From NCBI GenBank assembly GCA_948146395.1, contig OX411543.1:19238363-19302362 (forward strand): a stretch of 64,000 bases of DNA, in the 5' to 3' direction. Position numbers and translations under genes: made by a program. The stretch's first letter is position 1, and the number at the start of each line of letters is the position of its first letter. The stretch comes from Fragum whitleyi. Lineage: Eukaryota > Mollusca > Bivalvia > Cardiida > Cardiidae. The notes beneath the pieces were generated by a model. That model saw only the letters and a program-made list of their open reading frames with translations, was not told the DNA's origin and did not search any database. This document shows, piece after piece, positions 10,302 to 22,400 of the stretch.

Positions 10302-11624
10302 AGCTCGCCCGAGATGAAAGTCTCGGAAGAGCTATTGTCATACCCTCGGATGTCGGCGTCGGTTTCCGCATTAGGTTAAAGTTTTTTATTTCTATCAATA
10401 TTTATGCTAGAGGCTTTATTTTTTACAGAAACACTCACTAGGGCATAGGCTTTCATTTGAGACCAACATCCATGTCAATATGACCTTTAGACTGTGACCT
10501 TGACCCTTTCAAAAAAACTTTAACCAAAAACTTTGACCAAAAAAACTTAAACCTTGCTTATATTTTCTCTAAGCTTTAACCTAGAGACATCATTACTTCA
10601 TATGCACACTCATTAGGTGAAAGGCTTTCACCATAGACAAAGGTCCTTGACAATTTGACCTTGACCTTGACATTTTGTGGACTTAGAAAAACTTTTACCA
10701 AAAAACTTTAACCAAAAACTTTAACCTTGCATATATTTTTTAATGCTCTAACCTAGGGACATCATAGCTTCATATATATACTCACCAGGTGATAGGCTTT
10801 CACCAGAGACCAAGGTCCTTCACAATTTGACCTTGACCTTTACCATTTGTGGAATTAAAAAACTTTAACTGAAAACTTTAACCAAAAACTTTAACCTTGC
10901 TTATATTTTCTGAATGCTTTAACCTAGGGACATCATTACTTCATATACAAACTCATTAGGTGATAGGCTTTTGTGAGAGATCAAGGTCCTTGATAATTTG
11001 ACCTTGACCTTTTATGAACTTAGAAATACTTTAACCGAATTCTTTTACCAAAAACTTTAACCTTGCTTATATTTTCTGAATGCTTTAATCTAGGGACATC
11101 ATTACTTCATATACATAGTCACCAGATGAACGGCTTTCACCAGAAACCAAGGGCCTTGACAATTTGACCTTGACCTTTTATGGACTTGGAAAAACTTAAA
11201 CTGAAAAACTTTAACCAAAAATTTAACCTTGCTTATATTTTCTAAATGCTTTACTCAGGGACATTATTACTTCATACACACACTCACTAGGTGATAGGCT
11301 TCTACAGAGACCAAGGTCCTTCACAATTTGACCTTGACCTTTTGTGGACTTAAAAAAAATTTAAAGAAAAACTTCATGTTTGATACAAAGAAATTCCATT
11401 GGTAACCTCATCTGCTTGTAGGCTTTCACTTTACCCTAACCTTATACGTGCCATTAAAACAAAAAAAAGTTTTTATATTTCTTAATTACTACTCAAACTG
11501 ATGTATATCAGATCATGGACTTTAACATTGAAAGAAACCACTTTGAACTTCGGTCTTCGGTCAAGCGCTGTTTGTGACAAACAGCTGTTTGGGCGAGCTA
11601 CGTTGTCCGCGTACAACTCTTGTT
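10302..11624 (-). mobile_element. Hairpin-ended element with ~170-bp tandem core, private to copy B
   Basis: In minus orientation it begins AACAAGAG, then a GTTGT-ACGCGG-ACAAC hairpin. It ends with AGCTC-TT-CCGAGA-CTTTCA-TCTCGG-GC-GAGCT, flush with the last base and followed by AAAAATAG. Copy A has the empty site (CTATTTTTAGATCACATATT near 5725). Core units carry CATCATTACTTCATAT at about 10588, 10760, 10931, 11098 and 11262, and TTTGACCTTGACC. There is no coding capacity. Confidence 0.85.
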
Positions 11625-12885
11625 AGAACACATATTTAGAATGTGTATTATTATCTCTCAAAGAGTTTGCTGTCATAAAGTTTTACAAATTGGATACAAA
11701 TAGACAACAATTTTGACATTTCTTGAGATATAAATGATCATTAATTCTTTCTGCCTAGTACTGCTTCAGTTTAAATCAAAATCGGCTTAATTGAGCGACC
11801 TCTAGAAGTTGCCTGATGATCTTCATCGACTTTCTGTAAACAGCGGCTTGGGATCAAAACTTTACACTTGTTACCAAAAATTCTTTTGCAAATATTTTAA
11901 TTCAATGGTGAGATTGCTTGGAACAAGCAGTACCTTCTTTTTTGCGCCCCCGCATCAAAAGATTGGGGGCATATTGTTTGACCGTTGTCCGTTTCCTTGT
12001 CTGTCTACTAAACTTAACAAAATTTTCAAGGCTATTCAAGATACAATGCTCATATCTGCTGGTACCAAGGTCAGTGTCATGTGACAAGGTCAAGGTCATC
12101 TGTGAAGGTCAAATTTCTACAAAATTGCCGTTTCAGGGCATTTATGTTTCACAAACACATCTTGTTCATGATATTTTCTATTTGTATGTTTGTGTTGTAA
12201 TTTCTAAAATCTCAAAACTACAGCTTGATTAGTTACAGGGTTTACAGGGATGATATAACATTTAGACACCTTCAAATGCCATCTTAGATTCTTTGAATTT
12301 GGACCAATCTTTTTGAGATTTTGTTGTCTTATAATGATTAAAATTGAATCCAAAAGGACTTGCATGACATAACTCATGACAGACTTTTTTGAGAGTTTGA
12401 CCTGTTTTTTCAATGATAAAGGATGCCTTCTATTAAAATTTCAACTTTTCAGTGTTGTAAACATTCTCTTTGATGGTGGCTGCGAATCGGAATGCTTGTT
12501 ATTAAAATAAAAATTCTTTTGCAAATATTTTAATTCTTGACTGATCAAAAACTGATGAAGGGTTATGACAGGGGAATGAGGGATTTTTGAGTTCCTACAA
12601 CACTGGACTTGCAGATCAATCACCGGGGTTTTTCCCAAAGTACCTATTGTATTTATACAGAAATAAAGTGCAACAGATTTCCCCATGTGATATGATTAAA
12701 ACCAATCAAAATTCTTGATAGTATTGGATTACAATTATGAGAGAATGCATGTAGGCGGCTGGGAAGCTGTCAGAATAGTACTTGCCTTGTAAGCGAGTGG
12801 CATAATAGTGACAAATCACATTCTTTTATGCTTCGTTGTGTATCCAACAAACATAAGTTAGTATGAAAATTAAATTATATAATTA

Positions 12886-13365
12886 GCTTCGAAGGCCAGC
12901 AAGCTATTGCCATGGCTGAGTGTTCCTCTTGCGTCCATCCATGCTCGATTTTTTTTGAACATCTCCTCCCAAACCAAACTTTGGGTGACCCTCCTCTTAA
13001 ATTATTATAGAAATTTTGATTGACACACAAATATGGGCCTGGCAGGGCGGGGCATTTTAAAATCTTCTCCTCCCAAACCATTGGGCTGATTTCAATGAAA
13101 CTTGGCATGGATTTTCCTTGGGAGACCCCTTACATAAATTATCATAGAAATTTTGATAGACCTTCATATATGGATGTGGCAGGGCAGGGCCATTTTCACT
13201 TTAAAATCTTTAAATATCTTCTCCTTCAAAACCATTGGGCTGATTTCAATTAAACTTTGCATGGATGTTCCTTTGGTGATGCTTTACTTAAATCAGTCAA
13301 GAAATTTACATTGACCCCCAAAGATGGGCGTGGTAGGGTGGGCTTAAATTCACTATTTAATCTTT
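12886..13365 (-). repeat. Diverged hairpin-ended element remnant (copy B)
   Basis: This is the paralogue of 7216-7700, with the same order of CTCCTCCCAAACC and GGGCTGATTTCAAT units. It confirms that this insertion predates the segmental duplication. Confidence 0.65.
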
Positions 13366-13916
13366 ATAACTCGTCTCCCCATCATCAATTCAACTTATGT
13401 GAATCTTGACATGATTGTTCCATGAATGACCATTTACTCAAATTCTACCTGAATTATGTTAAGAATGGTATACTTAATGTAAACACCTTATGTAGGAAAG
13501 ACGAGGGGTAAAGGGTATGCAGGCTAATGGCGATTGAGTATTTTGGTGTAATGGAGTCAATACCAAGTAAATCAAACAAACTAGTTCTAAAGACTAAAAG
13601 AGACTTGTTTTCTATCAAAGTCAGCTTTGTTTAATGAAAGTATAAATGTAAGTCTATGCAAAGAGATGTAAATATTGTGTAAGAGTAGACATATCTGAAT
13701 AGGTACATTAGGGTCCAGATAAGAGGGGGTAAAGCCAGTCTAAAATTGTTTATTCCCAATGAAACTCTATGTTGTTGGTACCCATTTGACTGTTAGCTTG
13801 TAAATAAGTATCATTTTGGAAAAAGTCAGAATTCCTTCTGAAAGCTTGTGAATTGTATTACCTCCTTTTTTTCAATTTCTCTCTCATATCTTGTGATGTT
13901 AAAGCCAGTGGAGCAA

Positions 13917-14147
13917 TTAACCCTTTGCTGTTTAATCCCTGCTTTGTACGTGCCTGTGATTTTATGATTGAGAAAACATTGTGAAAAAAGAAGAAATTGC
14001 TTCTGACAAGCAATTCCTTCTTTTTCCACATTTTTTTCTACCCTACTGAATGTTTTTTTTTTTCAAATTAAATCCACTTTATATTTTCGTCTGCAAAACC
14101 TTTGAATTTGGACAGGTCCAAAATTTTGTAAAACAGGAAAGGGTTAA
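13917..14147 (+). mobile_element. piggyBac-type MITE, orthologous to 8263-8490
   Basis: TTAACCCTTTGCTG and AGGAAAGGGTTAA ends with TTAA on both sides. It has the same flanks as the copy A element and was therefore present before the duplication. It contains the shared AGAAATTGCTTCTGAC hairpin. Confidence 0.85.
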
Positions 14148-14431
14148 GGCCCTCTTGTTTTCATCTTCAATTTCAGACATGGAGCATTCACTCAAATTGA
14201 ATGAAATCATCCTATGAACATTTCAAGACTTGAGTGGATAAATCCCTGTTCTCACATTTTATTATGTTGTTTTGTTTATAAATTTTAATAATAGGGTTAC
14301 AAATAAAGAGATGCAAATTTGGAATGTCTTTGTTTTGGCAAAAAGTGAAGTTACTGGTCTTAAGGAGGGGTTCATATCAATTAATTACTTTTTGTTCACT
14401 GGTTGTAATTTTGGAAAAGTAGGCTGCTTGC

Positions 14432-14656
14432 TTAACCCTTTGCTGTTTAATTCCTGCTTTTTACGTGCCTGTGATTTTATGATTGGGAAAACATTGTGAA
14501 AAAAGAAGAAATTGCTTCTGACAATGTCTTCTTTTTCCACACTATTTTCTACTATACTGAATGGTCATTTGTCAAATTAAATCCACTTTTAATTTTCGTC
14601 TTCAAAACCTTTGAATTTGGACAGGTCCAAAATTTTGTAAAACAGGAAAGGGTTAA
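14432..14656 (+). mobile_element. piggyBac-type MITE with an empty site in copy A
   Basis: The filled site is GCTTGC-TTAA-CCCTTTGCTG...GGAAAGGG-TTAA-GAGGGG. Copy A at 8775-8778 has a single TTAA in GCTTGC-TTAA-GAGGGG. This directly demonstrates precise TTAA duplication and insertion after the segmental duplication. The internal hairpin is partly deleted (GCTTCTGACAATGTCTTC). Confidence 0.92.
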
Positions 14657-15411
14657 GAGGGGATTGTGACCATTGAAATAAAGAATAAAACATTCTGATC
14701 TGTCAAAAAAATAGTTGTCATAGAGGATGCCCATATTTCAAAGGTGGTAATAAGGAGGGGTGTTTTACTATATTTTCAAACTGAAATAATAAGATTATAT
14801 ACTTTAAATTATAAGGGGATTAGTAAATAAACAAAGACTTGTAGGCAAATCGATTTAATCACTCATTTCACAATTCCAAGTACACAAATATAGCTCATTA
14901 TCAATTTATCACACATATAAATATAAAATTCATAGGGACTAAATAATCTGACGATTGAATGGATTGTTTTCCAACAGCAATCTGCTTATCATTATGAAAC
15001 CTTATTCTGCTTGATTCAAATTTTATTTCAAACAAATTGCTGATTTTGGAGTATAACAAAGCTGTCAGATATAAATTGATCTGAGAATGCAGCCTTTAAA
15101 GGGAAAAAGGTTTTGTGAGTCTGAGACTCTTAAATAAGGGGCCAGGAGTCTCAAAACTTTCTAATGTGAGTCATTAGGACCGACCCTCTGGGGGTCAACT
15201 TCAGATATGATATGAAGACTGTTTTACAACAGTCTTCAATTCTTCTCTGAAGTTGATACTAAAAAGTACATGTCTGTACAATATCTTGTGTAGTGTAATC
15301 CAGAGAAAACTTATCATTGACACAACATTGAAACACCGAGGATGAACAAGTTACTTTTGGACAATAGACAAGGGTTAACCCCTCTCATGCTACTCAGGGC
15401 ATATTCCTCTT

Positions 15412-15818
15412 CAGGGTTCGACACTAAGCATTTTTTGACAAAAGCCTGTAGGGCTTGCTAATTCTGATTCTTTTAGATCCTACCTAGAACTAGCAGGTCC
15501 TCTTAAGAAATCGATTAATTCTGAAGCGATATATCGAAATTAAACATTATTGTAAATCATCATGGAGGAAAACAGGGTAGGAAAAGAAGAAATTGCTTGT
15601 GACAGTCACAAGCAATTTCTTCTTTTTCTTGACACTGATTTCCTTCCTGTAATGAAAATGTAAATATCAGTAACGGCAGATTTATTAATGCAAATCTGCA
15701 AGGTCTATATATGCAAAAAACACTACAGGGCTGGAGGAACAACATGGTTGCTAATACCAGGCCTCCTTTAGAGTTCAAAGGCCTTGGGCCTGAGGACTGG
15801 TGTTAGTGTCTACCCCTG
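15412..15818 (+). mobile_element. TIR element with CAGGG ends and CTCTT target duplication
   Basis: The ends are CAGGGTTCGACACTAA and TTAGTGTCTACCCCTG (inverted, about 13 of 16 matching). The 5 bases CTCTT occur immediately on both sides, suggesting a 5-bp target duplication. The interior has a perfect hairpin, AAATTGCTTGTGAC / GTCACAAGCAATTT, near 15590-15625. The same family is seen at 43942-44302 and as a truncated left end at 9653 in copy A. The superfamily is uncertain; CAGGG ends recall hAT elements, but those usually make 8-bp duplications. Confidence 0.65.
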
Positions 15819-15963
15819 CTCTTAGACCCAAAGCTTTTACAGACATTGTAGACTAAGGTCAGACTGCATCTTACCCTGAACTGCCTGCTAGCAGTGCTTT
15901 CTTCTTGATAAGTGTTAGAAAAAAATGGGGCATACTCAGGTTGAATACCAATGAAATAAGCAA

Positions 15964-15969
15964 TTTATT
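15964..15969 (-). promoter_or_regulatory. Candidate polyadenylation signal AATAAA for the SLC27A gene
   Basis: TTTATT on the plus strand reads AATAAA on the gene strand, 285 bases beyond the stop codon and just past the MITE at 15981-16218. Another AATAAA lies further downstream near 15680 inside a repeat, so the true 3' end is not settled. Confidence 0.35.
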
Positions 15970-15980
15970 TGAAACAAATT

Positions 15981-16218
15981 GAGCCAGTGTGTGATATTTC
16001 CAACAATTTGACATCTACATGAGGCGCAAATATTGAGCAGACCAGACAGTTTCATGTCGTATTTGGAGGATTGCCTACTTGTCTACACACACTGGGAGAT
16101 CATATATATCTACAAATCGCATATTGAAAACTCTGGTCAGACTGTGCAAATGCACAGACTGGCCAGAGTCTTTAATTTGCGCACATTTGAAATTGTTGGA
16201 ACTGTCACGCACATGCTC
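15981..16218. repeat. GAGCCTGTGTGTGACATTT-family TIR MITE
   Basis: The left end GAGCCAGTGTGTGATATTTCC and right end GTTGGAACTGTCACGCACATGCTC are inverted copies. The interior has a CTCTGGTCAGACTGTG / CACAGACTGGCCAGAG hairpin. Sister copies are at 17772-18009 and 41618-41856, with fragments at 30527-30650 and 37326-37356. If transcribed, this copy lies in the 3'UTR of the SLC27A gene. Confidence 0.75.
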
Positions 16219-16253
16219 AAATTTAAATTCAGCAGGATAAGGGTTAATACTGC

Positions 16254-16411
16254 TCATAATCTGAGTTTTTGATTACATATATCATCATAGATGGCTTCAC
16301 TTAGTTGTTCATATTGGCCAGATTTAGAGTTCATATAATACAGGGCATCTTTGACGATGTTTGGATTAAATCCTTCCTTCCTCAATGTTGTTTTCTGTAA
16401 CTTATGGGTCC
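16254..16411 (-). CDS. SLC27A: SLC27A terminal exon with stop codon
   Basis: 158 nt including TGA. It encodes [16 protein letters not shown], then [20 protein letters not shown] and the final KLRL. TGT(H/F)K(L/I)QK..L..EGF carries the conserved acyl-adenylate lysine, and the last phrase matches the family's Y..L....Y..I..G..(R/K)L tail. Acceptor TTTTCCAG|GG. Confidence 0.96.
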
Positions 16412-19400
16412 CTGGAAAATAGTAAAAAGTATAATTTATTTAAATCTAATTTTGATTAATCTTTCAAACAGTGAATTGTAAAAGCTATTTCAATTGTAAA
16501 CAATTGAAATATTTACATTTGTACAGAGCCAAACAAGAAGGAAATTTTTCACAAGATACACCTGTTATACTGCTGGATGTCTCAAGTATGAACAAAAAAC
16601 CAAAAGGAAATGACTAAACTAGAAAGCCATGAATGGCTTGAGTCGCTCCATAAGCTTGAAATTATTGAAATAGCAAATCTAAGATTTGACTAGATTTTAA
16701 GATATTTTGGGTTCTACTGATGTTGAAATGATTTTCAAAAATGCCACTATATAACATATAGAGAAAGGACCTCCACCAATCTGATCACAATAGTTTTTGG
16801 CAGACTGATAAAGCTTCACTCAAGGATCATTCCAGTGAAATTTGGTTTGATATCCATCAATTACATTCTGAGAAAATGATTTTCAAAGTTTCAACTATAT
16901 AACATATAGAGTAATGACCTCCACCCATAAAATACATATTTTCCATCCGATCACAATAATTTTAGTTACACTGATAAAAGGTCACCCAAGGATCATTCCA
17001 GTGAAATTTGGTTGATATCCATCAATTACATTATGATAAAATGATTTTCAAAGTTTCCACTATATAACATATAGAGAAATGAACTCTGCCCATAAAATGC
17101 ATATTTTTCATCCGATCACAATAATTTTGGGTAGACTGATAAAGGGTCACCCAAGGATCATTCATGTAAAATTTAATTGGTATCTATCAATTAGAATCTG
17201 AGAAAAGTCACTTTTTACCATATTTGGAAATTAGCCACACCCATTTAATCAATGTTTTTCATTGGATCAAAATTTCTTGAACAACTTTGAAAAAGTGTCA
17301 CCCAAGGATCATTCCTGTGAAGTTTGGTTGAAATTCATCCAGTAGTTTCTGAGGAGAAGATTTTTAAAGAAAAAGTTTACGACCTGAGGCACGCACGCAC
17401 GGACGCACGAAAGACACAACGCCATGACAATAGCCCCAGTGCATTTCAGCCAGTGGAGCTAAAAATTAAGTTTGATAGAGTAACAGTTCTTGTGCATTGC
17501 ACTCTGAAATCATTTGAGGAAGATAACTGCAAAGTTTCAAGTTAATCAGACATATGATGACAGAGTTATGCTCCGGACAAGAAAGTCAACACGGACGCTT
17601 GCCTGCCATGGTGAACACATAATACAATCCATCTATTGACGGGCATATGAAAAAGTTGAAAAATACCAAATACTCAGAAAAAAACTATTTTGAAAACATG
17701 GAACAACAGAAATTTGTCATAAATGCATAAAATGTGACACATAACAATAAATGTCATTAGTGGAATTATATGAGCCTGTGTGTGACATTTCAAACAATTT
17801 GACATGTGCGCCAGTTTCAAACAGTGAAAGGCCTAGAGAGTCACATAGTGCAATTACAAGATTGCTTGTCTGTCTTAAGATACTTTGAGACCTTATCTAT
17901 CTACAAAGCGCATGACTAAGACTCTGGTCAGACAGTGTGGATGCACCAGCTTGCCAGAGTCTTTGCTTAATGCAGATTTGAAATTATTGGAAATCTCAGG
18001 AATAGGCTCATATTCAAATTTTGAGACAATACAGAACTATATCTGAACATTTTGTGTCAGAAGACATTTCCACCAACAGGTCCAAGTGACACTGCAGTTA
18101 ATTTTATTCCAAGGACTTGAATTTGCCGAGACATATGTCTCAACCACTCAAAGCCCTGTTTATAAAATTCAAAGAAACAACATGAATTTTGATTGGTTGG
18201 TCAGTAATTTTCATACCTGTGGTATCAGCTGCCTGTTTCAATATTCGAATAAATAGTGGTCTAGCGTACGAGGGCAATGACTTTTTCAAGGCCTCATTTA
18301 ATTCTGCCAAGTTGAGTCGACTTTCTGGGTCAACAATAGCTGCCATACCTGCACGACCTTCTGAGCCTGAAAAAATATTCATTTAAATCTTTGTTTTCTT
18401 ACAGTTCTCAAAAAAAGAACATTAGACATTGTCATTTAAATGAGGTTAATCTTGCTATATATTCATCAGGTCACCAGTGAAAAAAAGTGTGTGAAACTTG
18501 TATCATATTCAATCAAGAAAAACAGTCCATCTTGCTCAAGTGACCATGTTTTTAAGTGACCATTTTTATTTAGTGACCTTTTCGAAATCCCCTTCTTTAA
18601 ATCAAAATAAAACAAAGATACTATTGGTCTAAACATGATTGTAAATGAATCCTATGTTGTTAAAACTAATTAGAATCATCTCAATGAGACAATTCTATGT
18701 AGTTTTAATAACGAAGATAATTGAGATATTCACTATAACATTCTTATCCTATGAAAAACATGTTTCTAATATGTAAACAAATACTTCTATAAATCGACCA
18801 TTCTATTTAACAACCACTTTTTGCCTGCCCTGAAGGAAGTCACATAATACACATTTTACTGTATTTGAAACTTTTAGAAAAATTAGAAAATCTGAAAACA
18901 AGATGTACACATTAAACACCAATGCCCAATCAAAACAGCAGGTGACAATAGCAAAGTTGACTTTTTGCTGTGGAGCAAAACAACCTCTAATTCAACATGA
19001 CAAGTGGTTTGAGCAAGTCTGAATTCTTTGGTATTTTCTAAATAGCCCAATTTAAATAATGTGTCCCATCACAGGTTATTTTTATGCATATGGGAAGAGG
19101 GATGGAGGGGACTAGGTAAAATGAGTTGTTACAGGCGAACAAATATTAGTTGTGTATTTTGCTTGACTACTGAAAATGCAAATTTCGGAAGCAGTTTATA
19201 AGCTAATTATCAAAGTTCTTTGATAGTTAACACAAATGCTCCCATGGAAGAATCTTGTAAAGGTTAGGACATTGATTCTTGAGGGGGGAGTTACAATTGT
19301 AGAGTCAATTTTCCCAACAGGTACTTGGCAATTTCTCAGAAAAAAAAAAGAGATTGTGTTCATAAAACAAAAATATCCCCCCCCCCCCCCCCCAACAGCA

Positions 19401-22400
19401 TTTTTTTAAAAGTACAGTCAAATCTGTGTGAGCAGCCAACTATGCACAGCGGCCAATCTGCCGACAGCGGCCACTCACTTTCCCCCTGTGCAAATTCCTT
19501 CTTTAATTGCACTGTGAATAGGGTGATCTCCTGAAATGCGGCCGGCGGTCACCTTAATTGGTCTAATTCCAACTGTATATCACACCTATACAACGGTCAT
19601 CTGACAAAACACACGACTTACTTAGTCGTGTTCGAAAAAAATCAATAATCACCACTATAGTAAACAACAAGTTTATTGCATTAAACATTCACAATGTTTA
19701 CAGCAAATGACATATACAAAAAAAAAAAAAACAGAGGAAATACATGGATTAACAGAAGAACATCGAATAACGTGAACACATTTAGTTTCTAGATTGAAAA
19801 GCGTAATATATATACTTCGACAAATTCTGCAAGGTGGTTTTCAAATTTTGGGACATCAAAGGACAAGGTTCAAGAATGGCCAAAAATGGCCCTGTAAAAT
19901 AATTATTCGAAAGTAGCTGCAATGAGACGTCTAAAGTTTAAAAGTTTAAACCTGGTATTAAAAATTGTGAAAATGGATTATTGTTGTTGCCATGGCAACC
20001 ACAACATGTATCTCCAAAATTGAGATTTTTTCCAATTTAATGATTTAAAACATAAATAAAACTATTTAAGTACAAAAATCAAATGTGATCTTAATATCAG
20101 TAAACGAAAACAAGTTATCCAAGGAGTTTAGTATGATCATGGACGGAATTCTGTTGCCATGGTTACGGAATTTCACGTTTTTGGGTTGTAAAAGTTGCAA
20201 ACTGTTGATCATATAAGGATCTCTGCAATGAGATCCGGCATTCACAATAAATTTCTTTATTTCTTTCTCATTTTGCAGAATAAAATATACGTTATTCAAA
20301 AATGGAGCGAAGAAAAGGGTCCGTAGATCGGATTTTGACTAAAATGGTGCGAATTTTCTTAATGGTCTTGACCATAAGTAACGTTACGATTAACGACGTC
20401 ACGTCGTGACGTGCGCCAGTATCGAGTTACTGTTGTTTCTTTAATGCTTTTCAGTGGATTTTTGAAAAATTACGATAAATCATCATTTGATAAACTCTTT
20501 GCTTAACCTGTGTAAATATCAAATACTTATACCCCGCGTTCGATCATTTTACCCTTTGTGACGTCATTTTAGCGGAGTCTAATAAAAGACGTCACCGTGC
20601 ATGAACGTTGTATAGAAATCAGGTGAAAAATACGTACTTTAAGAAAAAATGCAAAAAAATTTCACATTCAGTCTCATTTTTTGCATTTAAGAAATAGTAA
20701 ACTCGGTCTTTTTTTAGAGTAAGATTGATTGATATTTCATAGAGTGAACAACAAAAGCTTAATTTTCACTCATGGCTCCTGAATTCTGTGTTTTTAAATC
20801 TACTCTTTAGAGAACACATGAAAACGCCGTTACGTATGGTATGTAGTTGTAAGGATTATAATCTTCCATATGTGTAAAATCAAATCTTGCAGCCCTTAAA
20901 AATTATGCTATCCACAAATATTGGGAAAAAATCGTAAAAAGGGCAAGCACTGATTAGACACTAAATAGGGGCGTTTACGGTCGACCGACTGTCCCTACAG
21001 TTTTCCTTGCAACCCTTTAAAAATGATATCCAAGCTATGGATATTAATATTTAACCGTTAAAACACGGATATTCCGGGCACTTTGACCATTTCTTATCTC
21101 GATATGATTATGTTGATTACGTAAGTCGTCTATCCCCTCTCCCCTGTTTCAGATATTCGTGACGCCCATTTTCATGCCGTCGTCGATCGAAACAATGCAA
21201 CCATGAGGGTGAAACACTCTCGGAAGAAGGTACAATTATAAATCAACGGGAGACGTTAGCCATTCAATCACTCAATCAAAGAAGTGTATCTGCAAAAAGG
21301 CGCTTATTTCATTGTCTGATGAAACCTATTGGCGTTATAATGATTGAGAGTCGGAGAATTCGTAAACATTTTGACTGTTGACTGCGAAATATCGTGCTTC
21401 CCGCCAAAAAGTGAACAAAAGAAATGTACATGTCATGTAATCCAGATCGCGCGCGAATACATTTATAAAGTTGTCCGGAGCTGTTGAAAGGCAGTCCCGC
21501 TCCCGAATTTCCATTCCTTCAAATTCTTTTTATATATCTTTTCTTTTAAACTACGAAACCTCATATGTTTGGTTTATAAAGGTGCATGCAATGGCGCACA
21601 AAATACCGTATTTATTCTAATAACCGCCCATTTACTTATAATCGCCCATCACTGCTCAAAACCGGCCATTTTTTGGTCCAATTTTCTGAAAAAGTTGGTA
21701 ATTCCTATAATTGCCCATCCACCGATTTGGTATAAAATGCCACAACATCTCTGGCAACCATTTTTTTACAACAAAAAGTATAAAATGCCTGCGACAAATA
21801 CCGAAATTACGGTGAATGGTCTATTTGGATTTATTTACGAGGTTCACTGAAGATCGGAATATGCATTGACTGACTTTCAACTGACGAAAAACGAATGAGA
21901 TATTTACGTTAGTCCAAAATGATTATTGCATTCTAATCAAAAGTACGATTATTTTCAGAAACAATTAAATGGAAGAAACTACCGATATTTCATGTTTTTT
22001 GTTTCAATAATCCAAAAATGAATCAAAGTTTCTATCTGACTAAAAAGGCAAGCGTAAAACATTCTAGCATTTTAGTCCCGTAATGAGGTAAAGGACGTGG
22101 AACAGTTTATTCAACGCGGGGGTTGAACAGGTGATCAAAGACGCCGACGTCTATTTTTGGTAGCGTTTTCGGAGCTTGCACGCTCTACACTTGTCCCAGG
22201 AGATGTCAAACCCTTTCAATTATTAGGATAAATTCATACTACAGTCGTCTTTTGTGGCTACACTATGGATTTTAAAGATCAAATGAAAAGCTATTTTTCG
22301 AACAAGAACTAAATATAAATTTCAATCAGTTTAATTGAAATAAAAAGGTATAAAAAAATCCGCGTCGAAAAACACACACCCGAAGGGACAATAATTACAA

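Larger units (their letters stand above)
9984..15541. repeat. Segmental duplication, copy B
   Basis: This block is collinear with copy A (2205-9775). Private insertions are 10302-11624 (hairpin-ended element) and 14432-14656 (second piggyBac-type MITE). About 100 bp near 11960-12050, including GATTGGGGGCATATTG, is missing from copy A. Divergence between copies is by scattered substitutions and small indels, so the event is not brand new. Confidence 0.9.

Noticed and set aside
20720..20800. Start of an RNA gene or conserved stem
   Set aside because: It matches one arm of the foldback-type repeat at 31990-32240, so it is a repeat fragment.
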